From Teretinema zuelzerae (GTDB lineage Bacteria > Spirochaetota > Spirochaetia > Treponematales > Treponemataceae): a DNA stretch of 64,000 nucleotides. The stretch is taken from the NCBI RefSeq assembly GCF_021021555.1, contig NZ_JAINWA010000001.1, positions 62,001 to 126,000 on the forward strand, written 5' to 3'. The notes below the pieces were generated by a model, which worked only from the letters and a program-made list of their open reading frames with translations, ran no database searches and was not told the DNA's origin. The first letter of the stretch is position 1. Every line of letters starts with the position of its first letter. A program made the position numbers and the translations under genes. Of this stretch, positions 16,931-23,878 are shown one piece after another.

Positions 16931-18450
16931 GTTATTTTTGCCTTAATTTTGTGAATAAGAACTAATTTCTGATCTCTTGTAAGTCCTACTAAAAAGAAAA
17001 GAATTAATGAAGACAAAGAAGTAATAATAGTAATCAAAAGCAATGAAGAGAAATTTTGGGGGAAAATCCTATTGATAAAGTATGCCGGCAAACCAGAAAA
17101 CAAAACAACAACTAATACAGGAATTAGTACTTCGATCATAAATTTTCTTATTGGGAGAGTTATTAGTAAATTCACTATGTATAACCGAACGATAAACATA
17201 ATTAGATTTATTAGGATGGCACTATAAAAAACTATTTCAGCTGTTCCATCAAAGTATTTTATCCAAATAAACGATACAATAAAAATTAACAATTGAAGAG
17301 ACCCAAGAACGAGCTCATATTCTTTCATTTTTCCTGGCGCTCTGGCTGCAGTAGTGATTGGCAAACTGATTGAATTAATCAACACCTCAATAACAGAAAG
17401 AATAGTAAAAAACACGACGTACTCCGGCAGTCGATTGAGCCAGATTGTTAATACATATTCCATTCTTAAACATAATGGAAGAGCAAAAAACCACATTAAG
17501 ATAAATGTAATTTTACATCCGTTAAATATTAGTGAATACATTTTTGTTTTATTATCAAGAGCATATTCTTTAACAATTGGTGCATATAAACTTGTATTGA
17601 AATTTGCAGAAAAAACTGTTAATGCGTAGCTTACTTGAGAAGAAATTGCCCGAGATGCCACAATTATTGGATTAAAAAACTGATTTATAAGAATAGTGAT
17701 AGCTTGATTTCGTGCAACTGTACTAAATGCACCAAATATGGACCACCCTGTAAAATTTGATATCTCTTTAAATAATTCCTTATCCCAACCAAGTTTAAAT
17801 TTACACTCTACGTAATGTTTTTTACAATATCCCCGATAAATTGAAGTATTTATGAATCCAACAACAAAAAGAAGTACACCATACATACTTAATTTATCAA
17901 AAGGTAGTTTCTTTAATATAAAAACGATGAATAATTTTAAAGAGACTTCAATAATACTTACATATGCATATACATTCATATTTTCATGAGCGATTATACT
18001 TGACATGTACGGCGTTGTGATCAAAGTTATCGCAAAACTTAATATACTAAAGTGATAGACCCATTTCGCAGCTAATATTCTATTATCTGGTATTACAAGT
18101 TTATTATATATAAACCATAATCCAAAAGATTCAGCTACAACTACGATCACAAATATAAGAAGAATATAAATAGTGAGAGTAACACTAAATGTTTTCTCTA
18201 GCTGTTCGTAGTTTTGCCTACCTATATTAAAACTAAAATATCTTTGGCTCGCAGTCGCCATTGCTCCGCTTAAAAAGCTGAACATAGTAACAACGCCTGC
18301 TACAACATTATAAATACCATAATCTTCCGCACCCAATACCTCGAGAACAACGCGAACTGTATAGAGACTCACCAACATGATGAGAATTTGCCGAAAATAC
18401 AACATGAGTGTGTTCTTCGCGATACGTTTACTATTGGACACTTCGGACAT
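16927..18450 (-). CDS. Wzx-like polysaccharide flippase (MOP superfamily)
   Basis: The 507-residue protein has about twelve to fourteen hydrophobic segments. It starts with the family's characteristic N-terminus (KRIAKNTLMLYFRQILIMLV; GAEDYGIYNVVAG near 40-52). Wzx proteins move undecaprenyl-linked repeat units across the inner membrane before Wzy polymerisation. It is the first gene of the AT-rich operon. No strong ribosome binding site precedes the ATG. The sequence changes abruptly from AT-rich to GC-rich about 120 bases upstream, which suggests a recombination boundary. Confidence 0.88.
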   Translation of the reverse strand: MSEVSNSKRIAKNTLMLYFRQILIMLVSLYTVRVVLEVLGAEDYGIYNVVAGVVTMFSFLSGAMATASQRYFSFNIGRQNYEQLEKTFSVTLTIYILLIFVIVVVAESFGLWFIYNKLVIPDNRILAAKWVYHFSILSFAITLITTPYMSSIIAHENMNVYAYVSIIEVSLKLFIVFILKKLPFDKLSMYGVLLFVVGFINTSIYRGYCKKHYVECKFKLGWDKELFKEISNFTGWSIFGAFSTVARNQAITILINQFFNPIIVASRAISSQVSYALTVFSANFNTSLYAPIVKEYALDNKTKMYSLIFNGCKITFILMWFFALPLCLRMEYVLTIWLNRLPEYVVFFTILSVIEVLINSISLPITTAARAPGKMKEYELVLGSLQLLIFIVSFIWIKYFDGTAEIVFYSAILINLIMFIVRLYIVNLLITLPIRKFMIEVLIPVLVVVLFSGLPAYFINRIFPQNFSSLLLITIITSLSSLILFFLVGLTRDQKLVLIHKIKAKIT

Positions 18451-19155
18451 TTAAGCCTGCTTTTTTATGATTGGATTATGAGTAATATGAATAGAAAGGA
18501 TTCAACCCAGGAACATTATCAATTTTGCATATATCTAGAGGTATAAATAAAGATAGGGAGATTATGCCCTCAAAGGGGTGGCGGAAAAGCCGAGGTGCGG
18601 CTTTGGAGCCAGGGGGAACCGCGGGAAGTTCGCCGCCGTAACCGGTGCAAATTACCCTGCAGAGCCCCGGAAGAGGTGGTCCCCCTCCCCTGAAAAGAAC
18701 AAAAAGGCCTTTTTCGCTCGCTTTCTAAAAAGAAAAACGGGCAAAAAAGAAAGCCTGCGCATAGGCGGGGTGAGGAACAAATTCCTCCGGGTTTTTTGAC
18801 CGGGCCGCCGAAACAGGCTCCGGGAAAACCAGGGGGATGTAAAAGGACGCTTCCAGGATAACAAAACAATCAACGCCGATGTTACACTATTTTTACCCTC
18901 CGGAGCAATAGAATCGGAGATACCTGGAACGGGTATTGAGTAAAATCGGATACCCGCAAAACAACCGCTTTTCTCCCCAAATTCCGTAAACAACACCAAA
19001 AAATCCCGTGTCATACTATAGCGGACACCCGTTGTACGGAAAATACCTACACAGAAGATGCCTCTTGTAAGGAAAAACCCTACAAACGGATGGGGCCAAA
19101 ACAGGAAATTTCTCCTGAATTAATGGCCGAACACAAAAAAACAAAGGAGTTTTGT
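18451..19155. other. 705-base gene-free stretch with GC-rich structured core
   Basis: The first 110 bases are AT-rich and belong to the upstream region of the flippase gene. From about 18570 to 18860 the sequence is GC-rich and full of short complementary blocks, for example AAAGCCGAGGTGCGGCTTT near 18586-18604, GGCCTTTTT beside AAAAAGGCC, and GGAACAAATTCC. Frames open on both strands but none has a ribosome binding site or family-like residues. From 18890 to 19150 it becomes AT-richer and leads into the LuxR-type gene. It could be a structured leader RNA for the downstream cassette, a dispersed repeat, or a decayed gene; I matched no known riboswitch. Confidence 0.4.
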
Positions 19156-19827
19156 ATGACAAAAATGGTGATGGTCGGCTTTACCGGCATGCGGCGGTTG
19201 GTAACGGAACGGTTTCTTGATTCGGTGTTCAAAGCCGATTCGATTGAAAACATCGAAACGCTGGAAGAGTTCTTCGCTTCTCCCCGGGGAGAAAACATCG
19301 ACTGGATCGTATACTCAATCTTTTGCCTCGGGATAGAGATAGAGGAACACCTTGCGCGGCTGATCGAACTCCATCCTGAAAGCCGCCATGCGTGCTACTC
19401 CGAGTTTCCCGTATCCGCCTCCGTGGCGCTTAGATGCAAAAAAAGCGGGGCTTCGTACCTTCTGTGCAACCTGAACACTCAAACAGAACTTGAGCGCCTC
19501 TGTGCGAGCGTCGCCCTTGGCCGCCCCTGGTACCCGGAACACATCTGTGCTCTCGGCCAACGCGCGGAAAGGGACATTCTTGTGCGTTCAAACGGCCTCT
19601 CCGCGCGCCAACACACCGTATTACGGTGCCATTTTTTGGGAAAAACGCGCAAGGAAACCGGCGGGGAACTGGGCATAACGGAGAAAACAGTCTCCACCCA
19701 CCGCGCCCGCTGCAACGAAAAAATGAAAACCGAAAGCCAGGCAGGCCTCTTTGCCGCGGCCGTTATGATGAATCTCGTTTCGCCGTTCGAGGTAATCCGG
19801 AGCCCCGAAACGGAAGAAATCGGATAA
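19156..19827 (+). CDS. LuxR-type HTH regulator heading the cassette
   Basis: The start is set by AAAGGAG six bases before the ATG at 19156; a longer frame to 19090 has no such site. The 223-residue protein has an N-terminal part of about 140 residues that is not a clear receiver domain, although MTKMVMVGFTGMRRLV could begin an alpha/beta fold. A C-terminal LuxR/FixJ helix-turn-helix follows: LSARQHTVLRCHFLGKTRKE, then LGITEKTVSTHRARCNEKM. The recognition helix is the TVSTHRARCNEK part. It is encoded 14 bases before the next gene and probably regulates the cassette that it leads. The input signal is unknown. Confidence 0.72.
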   Translation: MTKMVMVGFTGMRRLVTERFLDSVFKADSIENIETLEEFFASPRGENIDWIVYSIFCLGIEIEEHLARLIELHPESRHACYSEFPVSASVALRCKKSGASYLLCNLNTQTELERLCASVALGRPWYPEHICALGQRAERDILVRSNGLSARQHTVLRCHFLGKTRKETGGELGITEKTVSTHRARCNEKMKTESQAGLFAAAVMMNLVSPFEVIRSPETEEIG

Positions 19828-19841
19828 AAAAGGAGACGTAC

Positions 19842-20069
19842 ATGAGAAATGAAAGACCAGCCCTGATCGGCGGTCCGCTCGCGGAACTGCGCGAGTTTAT
19901 GGGAGAGATGCGGGAGTTCAAGCGCCAAACGCTTGCCCGCCTCTCATCGATCGACCACAGCCGCGAACGAGCCGGCGGTTACCGCGTATCGGTCGTGGCC
20001 GTATGCATCGCCGCCATCGCCTGCGCGGGGAATATCGCGAACCTGATCGTCGGGCAGGGAGGCCGCTAG
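19842..20069 (+). CDS. Small single-span membrane protein, 75 aa
   Basis: The start is the ATG at 19842, seven bases after AAAGGAG. The product has a polar, charged N-terminal region (ELREFMGEMREFKRQT looks helical and amphipathic) and one membrane segment at about residues 48-70 (VSVVAVCIAAIACAGNIANL). Its stop overlaps the GTG start of the NlpC/P60 gene (TAGTG). Size, coiled N-terminus and position beside a cell-wall hydrolase resemble phage holin or spanin-like accessory proteins, but the family is not recognised. Confidence 0.6.
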   Translation: MRNERPALIGGPLAELREFMGEMREFKRQTLARLSSIDHSRERAGGYRVSVVAVCIAAIACAGNIANLIVGQGGR

Positions 20070-20629
20070 TGAGCGCGCTTAACTGGCACAAGCTTGCAGA
20101 AACCGGCAAGAAGCGGTTCGAACAAAGCGATGAAAAGGAACGATGGGAGGCCGCCCTGCTCGGCTTTGTCGGAACCCCCTACCGTTGGGGCAGCGAAGTG
20201 CCCGAAGGAGCGGATTGCTCAGGAGCCGTGTGCTTCGCGCTCGCCGCAGCCACGGGACTCGCCCGGCGCATGACGGCAGAAAGCCTCTACCGCACCGTGT
20301 TTACCGTGCAGGGGCCCGCGATCCGCGGAATCTCGGCCCTCTTCTTCATCTCCCGCAAGGAGAAACATGAAGGAGGGATACTCAAACCCGCTGGCGGCAT
20401 ACACCACGTTGCCGGCATCGTCGCCGAAGGAATCGCCGTGAACATGAGCGAGCCTGAAGGACGCCTCCGCGAAATCAGCGATCTCAAGCGTGTATACGAC
20501 CGCTACGGCTACGACATGGTCGCGCGGGGACTGAGCCGCCGGGCATGGGAGCGCTTCGCGTATCCCGTACAGCTCGCAAAGGAATTCGACCCCGAATTCT
20601 ACCCTTACTTTGAAGGAGAGCCGGCATGA
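20069..20629 (+). CDS. NlpC/P60-family cysteine peptidase / cell-wall hydrolase
   Basis: Translation probably begins at GTG 20069, seven bases after GGGAGG, giving 186 residues. The NlpC/P60 core is clear: GTPYRWGSEVPEGADCSGAV holds the catalytic Cys at residue 50, and GGIHHVAGIVAE supplies the His near 112-113. The family cleaves D-gamma-glutamyl-diaminopimelate or similar bonds in peptidoglycan stem peptides. There is no signal peptide, so release would need a holin-like partner or lysis, as with phage endolysins. Small membrane-protein genes lie on both sides, each overlapping this gene. A non-lytic amidase-like role is possible. Confidence 0.82.
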   Translation: MSALNWHKLAETGKKRFEQSDEKERWEAALLGFVGTPYRWGSEVPEGADCSGAVCFALAAATGLARRMTAESLYRTVFTVQGPAIRGISALFFISRKEKHEGGILKPAGGIHHVAGIVAEGIAVNMSEPEGRLREISDLKRVYDRYGYDMVARGLSRRAWERFAYPVQLAKEFDPEFYPYFEGEPA

Positions 20630-20847
20630 GGGAGTCCTATATCGGCGAAAGCGTGGAGAATATCGCGAAGCGGGCGCTCGCCCTCCCCGCGAAACTCATC
20701 GGTTTCAAGCCCTGCTGCCTGTACCTGGCGACATGGCTTCTTGTTACCGGACGCATCGGAGAATGGGCATGGTTCGCCGTACTGGTAACCATACTTTTCG
20801 GGATCGTGGGCCTGAAGGCCCTCGGTCAAATCCACAAAACTATCTAA
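20626..20847 (+). CDS. Small membrane protein, 73 aa, holin-like
   Basis: The ATG overlaps the stop of the NlpC/P60 gene (ATGA). GAAGGAGAG lies just upstream. The product has an amphipathic N-terminal region (SVENIAKRALALPAKLIG) and two closely spaced hydrophobic stretches at about residues 28-42 and 46-64. Its size and position after a hydrolase gene recall phage holins; no family match can be claimed. It ends 11 bases before the HU-HIG-like gene. Confidence 0.55.
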   Translation: MRESYIGESVENIAKRALALPAKLIGFKPCCLYLATWLLVTGRIGEWAWFAVLVTILFGIVGLKALGQIHKTI

Positions 20848-20857
20848 AGGAGTTTCT

Positions 20858-21562
20858 ATGCTGCAAATCGCTTCCGTAACCAATTACCTGAAAACCTGCC
20901 TCCAGCCCTACCTGGTGCGCAGTGCCAATTCGGACATCGTGGAGGTGGACGAACTCGTTGACATCATGGCCGCAGGCCGCACCACCCTCTCCAAGCCGGA
21001 CATTATCGGCTGCCTCCACCTCCTGCAGGAAGAGCTCATCAAGCTCGTGTCCGACGGGAAACACGTAAAAACCCCGGTGGGATCATTCTACCTCAGCGCG
21101 AGCGGACGGCTTGAAACCAAAGCCCAGGCATTTACCCCCGGCATCGGCGATCTCGATCACGAAATAACGCTGCATTTTCGCACCAATAAAACCGTAGAAG
21201 CGAAGATGAAAAGCCAGGCACGCTGGGAACGGGTGGAAACCTTCGACGTAACAACCGCCGTAATCGACAGCCTCTCCGTAGTCGCCCGGGAACCGGGAGA
21301 AAGCGCCCACGCGGGAGACACCCTCCGCGTCGTCGGCCGCCGCCTCAAATTCGACTCCGCAGACCCTGAATGCGGCCTCTTTATCGAAAACGAGAGCTCG
21401 AGCCTGCGCTGCCCCGTCTACCCGGACATTGCCCCGAGCAAACTCATCGCCGTGCTGCCCGCAGATCTCCCGAGCGGCACCTGGAAAGTAGTCGCCGTTA
21501 CCAAGCCAAACGGGAAAAAAAGTAAAAGCGGCTACTACGAAAAAACCATTGAAGTAGCGTAA
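20858..21562 (+). CDS. HU-HIG-like protein: HU-type DNA-binding domain plus Ig-like (DUF4469) domain
   Basis: The 234-residue protein begins with a region resembling the HU/IHF fold variant of DUF4469 proteins (residues about 1-125). The DIVEVDELVDIMAAGRTTLS helix pair is followed by GKHVKTPVGSFYLSASG, which occupies the place of the HU arm region. The C-terminal half (about 135-234) is beta-rich and Ig-like (AGDTLRVVGRRLKF, LPSGTWKVVAVTKPNGKKSK). Such HU-Ig combinations are known in Bacteroidetes and spirochaetes with little functional work. It ends the cassette and is followed by a strong terminator. DNA binding is inferred from the fold only. Confidence 0.65.
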   Translation: MLQIASVTNYLKTCLQPYLVRSANSDIVEVDELVDIMAAGRTTLSKPDIIGCLHLLQEELIKLVSDGKHVKTPVGSFYLSASGRLETKAQAFTPGIGDLDHEITLHFRTNKTVEAKMKSQARWERVETFDVTTAVIDSLSVVAREPGESAHAGDTLRVVGRRLKFDSADPECGLFIENESSSLRCPVYPDIAPSKLIAVLPADLPSGTWKVVAVTKPNGKKSKSGYYEKTIEVA

Positions 21563-21669
21563 AAAGACCACTGGACTTTAAGCCGCGGACCACTGATAAA
21601 CGAATCGTTTATCAGTGGTCTTTTTTTATTTGTCCAGTGGAAAACGGATCGATGTGCACTGGTCTTTTT
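21561..21669 (+). terminator. Cassette terminator with competing hairpins
   Basis: The core is a 16-base perfect stem (21588-21603 with 21605-21620) followed by seven T, a strong rho-independent terminator just past the HU-HIG-like gene. Around it, 21568-21576 (CCACTGGAC) is complementary to 21632-21640 (GTCCAGTGG), enclosing the core hairpin. Another CACTGGTC plus T-run stands at 21657-21671. The first copy AAAAAGACCACTG could also pair with 21613-21625. Confidence 0.8.
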
Positions 21670-21822
21670 TTCATTTTGCAGCGGGAAAAAAGAGGATGTT
21701 ATTCATTCGGGTTATAAAAAAATCAAATTTTTTGAATTATATATTTATCAAACCAGGGAGGCACATTCTTACTCTGTACAGGACCGGAAAAATCCGCAAT
21801 CTTTTAATCGAACAAGCCATTA

Positions 21823-22041
21823 CTACATCTTGAATGTCTTTTTCTTCAAAATGACAGAAGGCTCAACTGAACCCAACACAACCTTTGAACCATCAGTAAA
21901 TTCCTTGATGATTTCAGTACCGGAAACATAAGTAAGAGGTAAACCGGCAGCGAGAGACTGCCGAACAGCAAATTCTCCGGCGGCAGAAAAAATTTTTTGG
22001 CACGAATCATACCGAGCGGTACCGATAATCAATGTATCCAT
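21823..22041 (-). CDS. Small hypothetical protein, 72 aa
   Basis: The frame starts at ATG 22041 and encodes MDTLIIGTARYDSCQKIFSA, with later residues FAVRQSLAAGLPLTYVSGTE and a C-terminal basic tail KKKTFKM. It looks coding by composition (no repeats, balanced hydrophobic pattern, possible alpha/beta fold). No ribosome binding site is present. A TATAAT hexamer ends four bases before the ATG, which would put the transcription start at or next to the start codon, so the message may be leaderless. No family is recognised. It lies at the edge of the toxin-antitoxin region. Confidence 0.4.
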   Translation of the reverse strand: MDTLIIGTARYDSCQKIFSAAGEFAVRQSLAAGLPLTYVSGTEIIKEFTDGSKVVLGSVEPSVILKKKTFKM

Positions 22042-22236
22042 ATGTATTATACAACATCATCAAGAATGTATCACCCCATCACCCCGGGCATACATACGTA
22101 AAACCGCTTTATCGTTCCGCTCTCTATTGACAACGGCCTCGCGGGGTGCCGTCGCTTCGCATATCTGTTATCGCGGAATCGAAGAGGACGGCAAGAGACG
22201 TTCCAAGCCATACTGTAAGGCCGCCGAGACCGAGGA

Positions 22237-22557
22237 CTAACCCTTAGTCGATAAAACGTTCTTTCCCGGCTTGCCCTGCGACTCCATCATTTCTTTCCGC
22301 AATAGCTCGTTCATGAGCGTCTGGTACCCCTTCCCGAAGCTCTTGAGCCAGGCGATCACATCGGCATCGATACGGGCGGTTATCTGCTCTTTTCGCGGCT
22401 TGTAGAGGCTATGAAAGGGAATCGCTCGGGCGAAGTCGTCCTTAGTCCATTCGGGGATATCGCTGGTATCGACCTCGGAATCGGGAAGATTCGCGAGCGC
22501 CTCGATCCGCTTCTTTGCCGCTTCGTCCATGGGCTTAAAACCAGTTACCTTCTTCAT
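22237..22557 (-). CDS. BrnA-type antitoxin
   Basis: The 106-residue protein matches the BrnA pattern: a flexible, acidic N-terminal part (SEVDTSDIPEWTKDDFARAI) followed by KPRKEQITARIDADVIAWLK and YQTLMNELLRKEM, a ribbon-helix-helix-like DNA-binding end. BrnA neutralises the RelE-like ribonuclease BrnT and represses the operon. The start codon lies inside the end of the brnT frame, 20 bases before its stop, the usual brnTA overlap, and GGAGG lies a few bases upstream. The partner toxin is frameshifted here, so this antitoxin is effectively an orphan. Confidence 0.85.
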   Translation of the reverse strand: MKKVTGFKPMDEAAKKRIEALANLPDSEVDTSDIPEWTKDDFARAIPFHSLYKPRKEQITARIDADVIAWLKSFGKGYQTLMNELLRKEMMESQGKPGKNVLSTKG

Positions 22558-22815
22558 AGAGCCTCCTTTCCGCCTGAGTTGCCTTTCGGGCGGAGTTTAT
22601 CCGTATCGTTTCTTCGGTTTCGCCTTTCCGGATTGTAAAGACGACCAACGCCATCAACACGCCGTTTATCCGCCCGATGATTTGCTGGCGATCCTCGCTC
22701 TCGAAGTCATCGCGACGGGTAACCGCGAATGGATCAGCGAAGACGTATAGCCTGAATCCAGGGGAAGCGCCAGACCGGCAGTGTTGCGCACCTTAACCGC
22801 GACGTTACAATTCAT
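22535..22815 (-). pseudogene. BrnT-type ribonuclease toxin, frameshifted and N-terminally damaged
   Basis: Residues FADPFAVTRRDDFESEDRQQ, then RINGVLMALVVFTIRKG and INSARKATQAERRLYEEGNW, read from about 22760 to the TAA at 22535, are the BrnT core and C-terminus, including the R-x-I-x-SAR-x-A motif. Upstream the frame breaks. The matching N-terminal residues (NVAVKVRNTAGLALPLDSGY) are in another frame, and the usual beginning with the KHG-x-S/F motif is degenerate. The best start, ATG 22815, has no ribosome binding site. The ribonuclease is therefore probably inactive, leaving brnA alone. Confidence 0.75.
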
Positions 22816-23129
22816 GTATGAAAAAGTAAAACCTCTTTCGGTCCGTTATTTTTTGGATTCCGGGGGCGAACTTTTATTTCCATATCAAGATCTAATTGCG
22901 ATAAATACTTAATAAGAGTAGAAAGTTTGATGTCGGTACGGCCTTCTATGCGAGACACAGCGGGCTGCGAAAAACCTTTAATCTCTGATTGTTTTACGTT
23001 ATATTTCTCACGGAGTTCGGCAAGATTTATAAGTAAAAGTTCCTTCTCGTATATTTCGTTCGAACGGGAGATGGACTCCTCAGTCATTGTACTTTCCATC
23101 GCTTTCATCGCGTCTTTGACAATCGCCAT
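22812..23129 (-). CDS. HigA-type antitoxin, XRE-family HTH
   Basis: The 105-residue protein carries an XRE helix-turn-helix at about residues 36-75 (LAELREKYNVKQSEIKGFSQ followed by PAVSRIEGRTDIKLSTLIKY). An N-terminal helix and a short C-terminal strand (LDMEIKVRP) complete the usual antitoxin layout. It is encoded 15 bases after a HigB-like toxin gene, in the order toxin then antitoxin, typical of higBA. It probably represses the promoter at 23358-23386 by binding the repeats there. The GGAGGAT just before the ATG at 23129 is a good ribosome binding site. Confidence 0.85.
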   Translation of the reverse strand: MAIVKDAMKAMESTMTEESISRSNEIYEKELLLINLAELREKYNVKQSEIKGFSQPAVSRIEGRTDIKLSTLIKYLSQLDLDMEIKVRPRNPKNNGPKEVLLFHT

Positions 23130-23144
23130 ATCATCCTCCTATAA

Positions 23145-23327
23145 TCAGCTTGAAGCCAGATATTGCTCGTATAACGTTTCAGCTTCACTAATCAGCTTTT
23201 TGTAGAACCGTTTGTCTTCTGAACCGCCTTTTACATCGCCGGTTAGCAGGAGACATACGCGCTCTCCGGTAAAAAGAAAAGCAATTCGATATTTTCTACC
23301 TTGAGCCTGCACACGTAATTCCTTCAA
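23145..23327 (-). pseudogene. HigB/RelE-type toxin, N-terminally truncated
   Basis: The 60 residues starting KELRVQAQGRKYRIAFLFTG and ending FYKKLISEAETLYEQYLASS match the C-terminal half of phage-derived Gp49-like/HigB toxins, which are normally about 100-115 residues. The codon at the apparent start is TTG within an upstream-continuing KGSKYSNLKELR, so the missing N-terminus has been lost rather than mis-started. In-frame sequence reaches back to a TAA about 75 bases further, and that interval contains a promoter instead of toxin sequence. It is probably inactive, but it is still transcribed ahead of the antitoxin. Confidence 0.7.
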
Positions 23328-23357
23328 ATTCGAATACTTGCTACCCTTAAAATATCG

Positions 23358-23386
23358 ATTATAACCTGCAGGTAATATTACGTCAA
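23358..23386 (-). promoter_or_regulatory. Promoter of the higBA-like operon
   Basis: On the minus strand TTGACG (23381-23386) and TATAAT (23358-23363) stand exactly 17 bases apart. This is an almost perfect sigma-70-like promoter directed into the truncated toxin and its antitoxin. Confidence 0.7.
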
Positions 23387-23396
23387 GGTAATATTA
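23370..23396. repeat. Direct repeats over the -35 element, probable antitoxin operator
   Basis: The 11-base sequence AGGTAATATTA occurs at 23370-23380 and again at 23386-23396, flanking and overlapping the -35 hexamer. A related inverted block (TTATAACCT) lies over the -10. This placement suits repression by the HigA-like protein. Confidence 0.55.
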
Positions 23397-23597
23397 TCGT
23401 GTATAATGAAATGTGCAATGAGTTCCCATGATTTTGCTGATTGTGGTTAACCAACATTAGGATGTTCCCGCCCTTTTTGTCACCCAAAAAGCGGAAACGC
23501 CTGACCGATGCTTACACACAGCGTGTAAGCTGATAGTCGCACAATAATCGAAGGCAATACCAGACACTGAAACAGTGAACTAGATTTTTACACCAGC

Positions 23598-23718
23598 TTA
23601 CTCTATTCCTTGTTCACGAAGAAGGTATTTTAATTCATTCAAAGCTGAAATCTCGTTCGGAACTCGCCTGAGTCTCCTCCCTCATGCTCCCGATCTCGAC
23701 CTCCGCATTATTCACCAT
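23598..23718 (-). pseudogene. Possible frameshifted small coding remnant
   Basis: From ATG 23718 one frame gives MVNNAEVEIGSMREETQ. A shift of one base near 23672 then gives RRVPNEISALNELKYLLREQ and GIE before TAA at 23598. The second part has the look of a natural C-terminal helix (SALNELKYLLREQG). No family is recognised, and the joining frameshift is my inference. Confidence 0.2.
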
Positions 23719-23845
23719 TTAAAACCCTTAGTAACACTGTTTATTGATATCTAATATCTGTATTGATAAAAGCCGACGCACACCCTTAAATATGGTGATT
23801 TTGTCGGGCTAGAGGTTAATCCGGTCAGAACGAACCAATATCGTA

Positions 23846-23864
23846 TTTAGAGGTGCCCATAATA
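23846..23864 (+). repeat. 19-base repeat, copy 2
   Basis: Identical to 9093-9111. It lies 15 bases upstream of the first mazEF operator repeat, at the end of a stretch of remnants. Confidence 0.6.
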
Positions 23865-23878
23865 GAAATCATTGGTAT

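Larger units (their letters stand above)
23397..23870. other. Gene-poor stretch with remnants
   Basis: No gene of credible length is present. A short hairpin stands at about 23510-23530 (GCTTACAC/GTGTAAGC). A possible frameshifted small coding remnant lies at 23598-23718 and the 19-base repeat at 23846-23864. The stretch separates the higBA remnant from mazEF and looks like scar sequence from gene loss or insertion. Confidence 0.5.

Noticed and set aside
18570-18860. Cobalamin or other known riboswitch
   Set aside because: Some G-rich blocks recall B12-box parts, but the required conserved core and order are missing on either strand, and the next gene is a LuxR-type regulator rather than a transport or synthesis gene.
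19156-21562. Prophage remnant
   Set aside because: Hydrolase and small membrane proteins alone are compatible, but no integrase, portal, terminase, capsid or tail gene is visible in the window; kept as a separate cassette instead.
21615-21833. 72-codon plus-strand frame past the cassette terminator
   Set aside because: It starts inside the terminator T-run, has no ribosome binding site and a biased composition; only its last residues look protein-like.
22080-22236. Coding sequence between the 72-residue gene and brnA
   Set aside because: Short frames exist on both strands (for example ending AAETED before TAA), but none has a start signal or recognisable residues.
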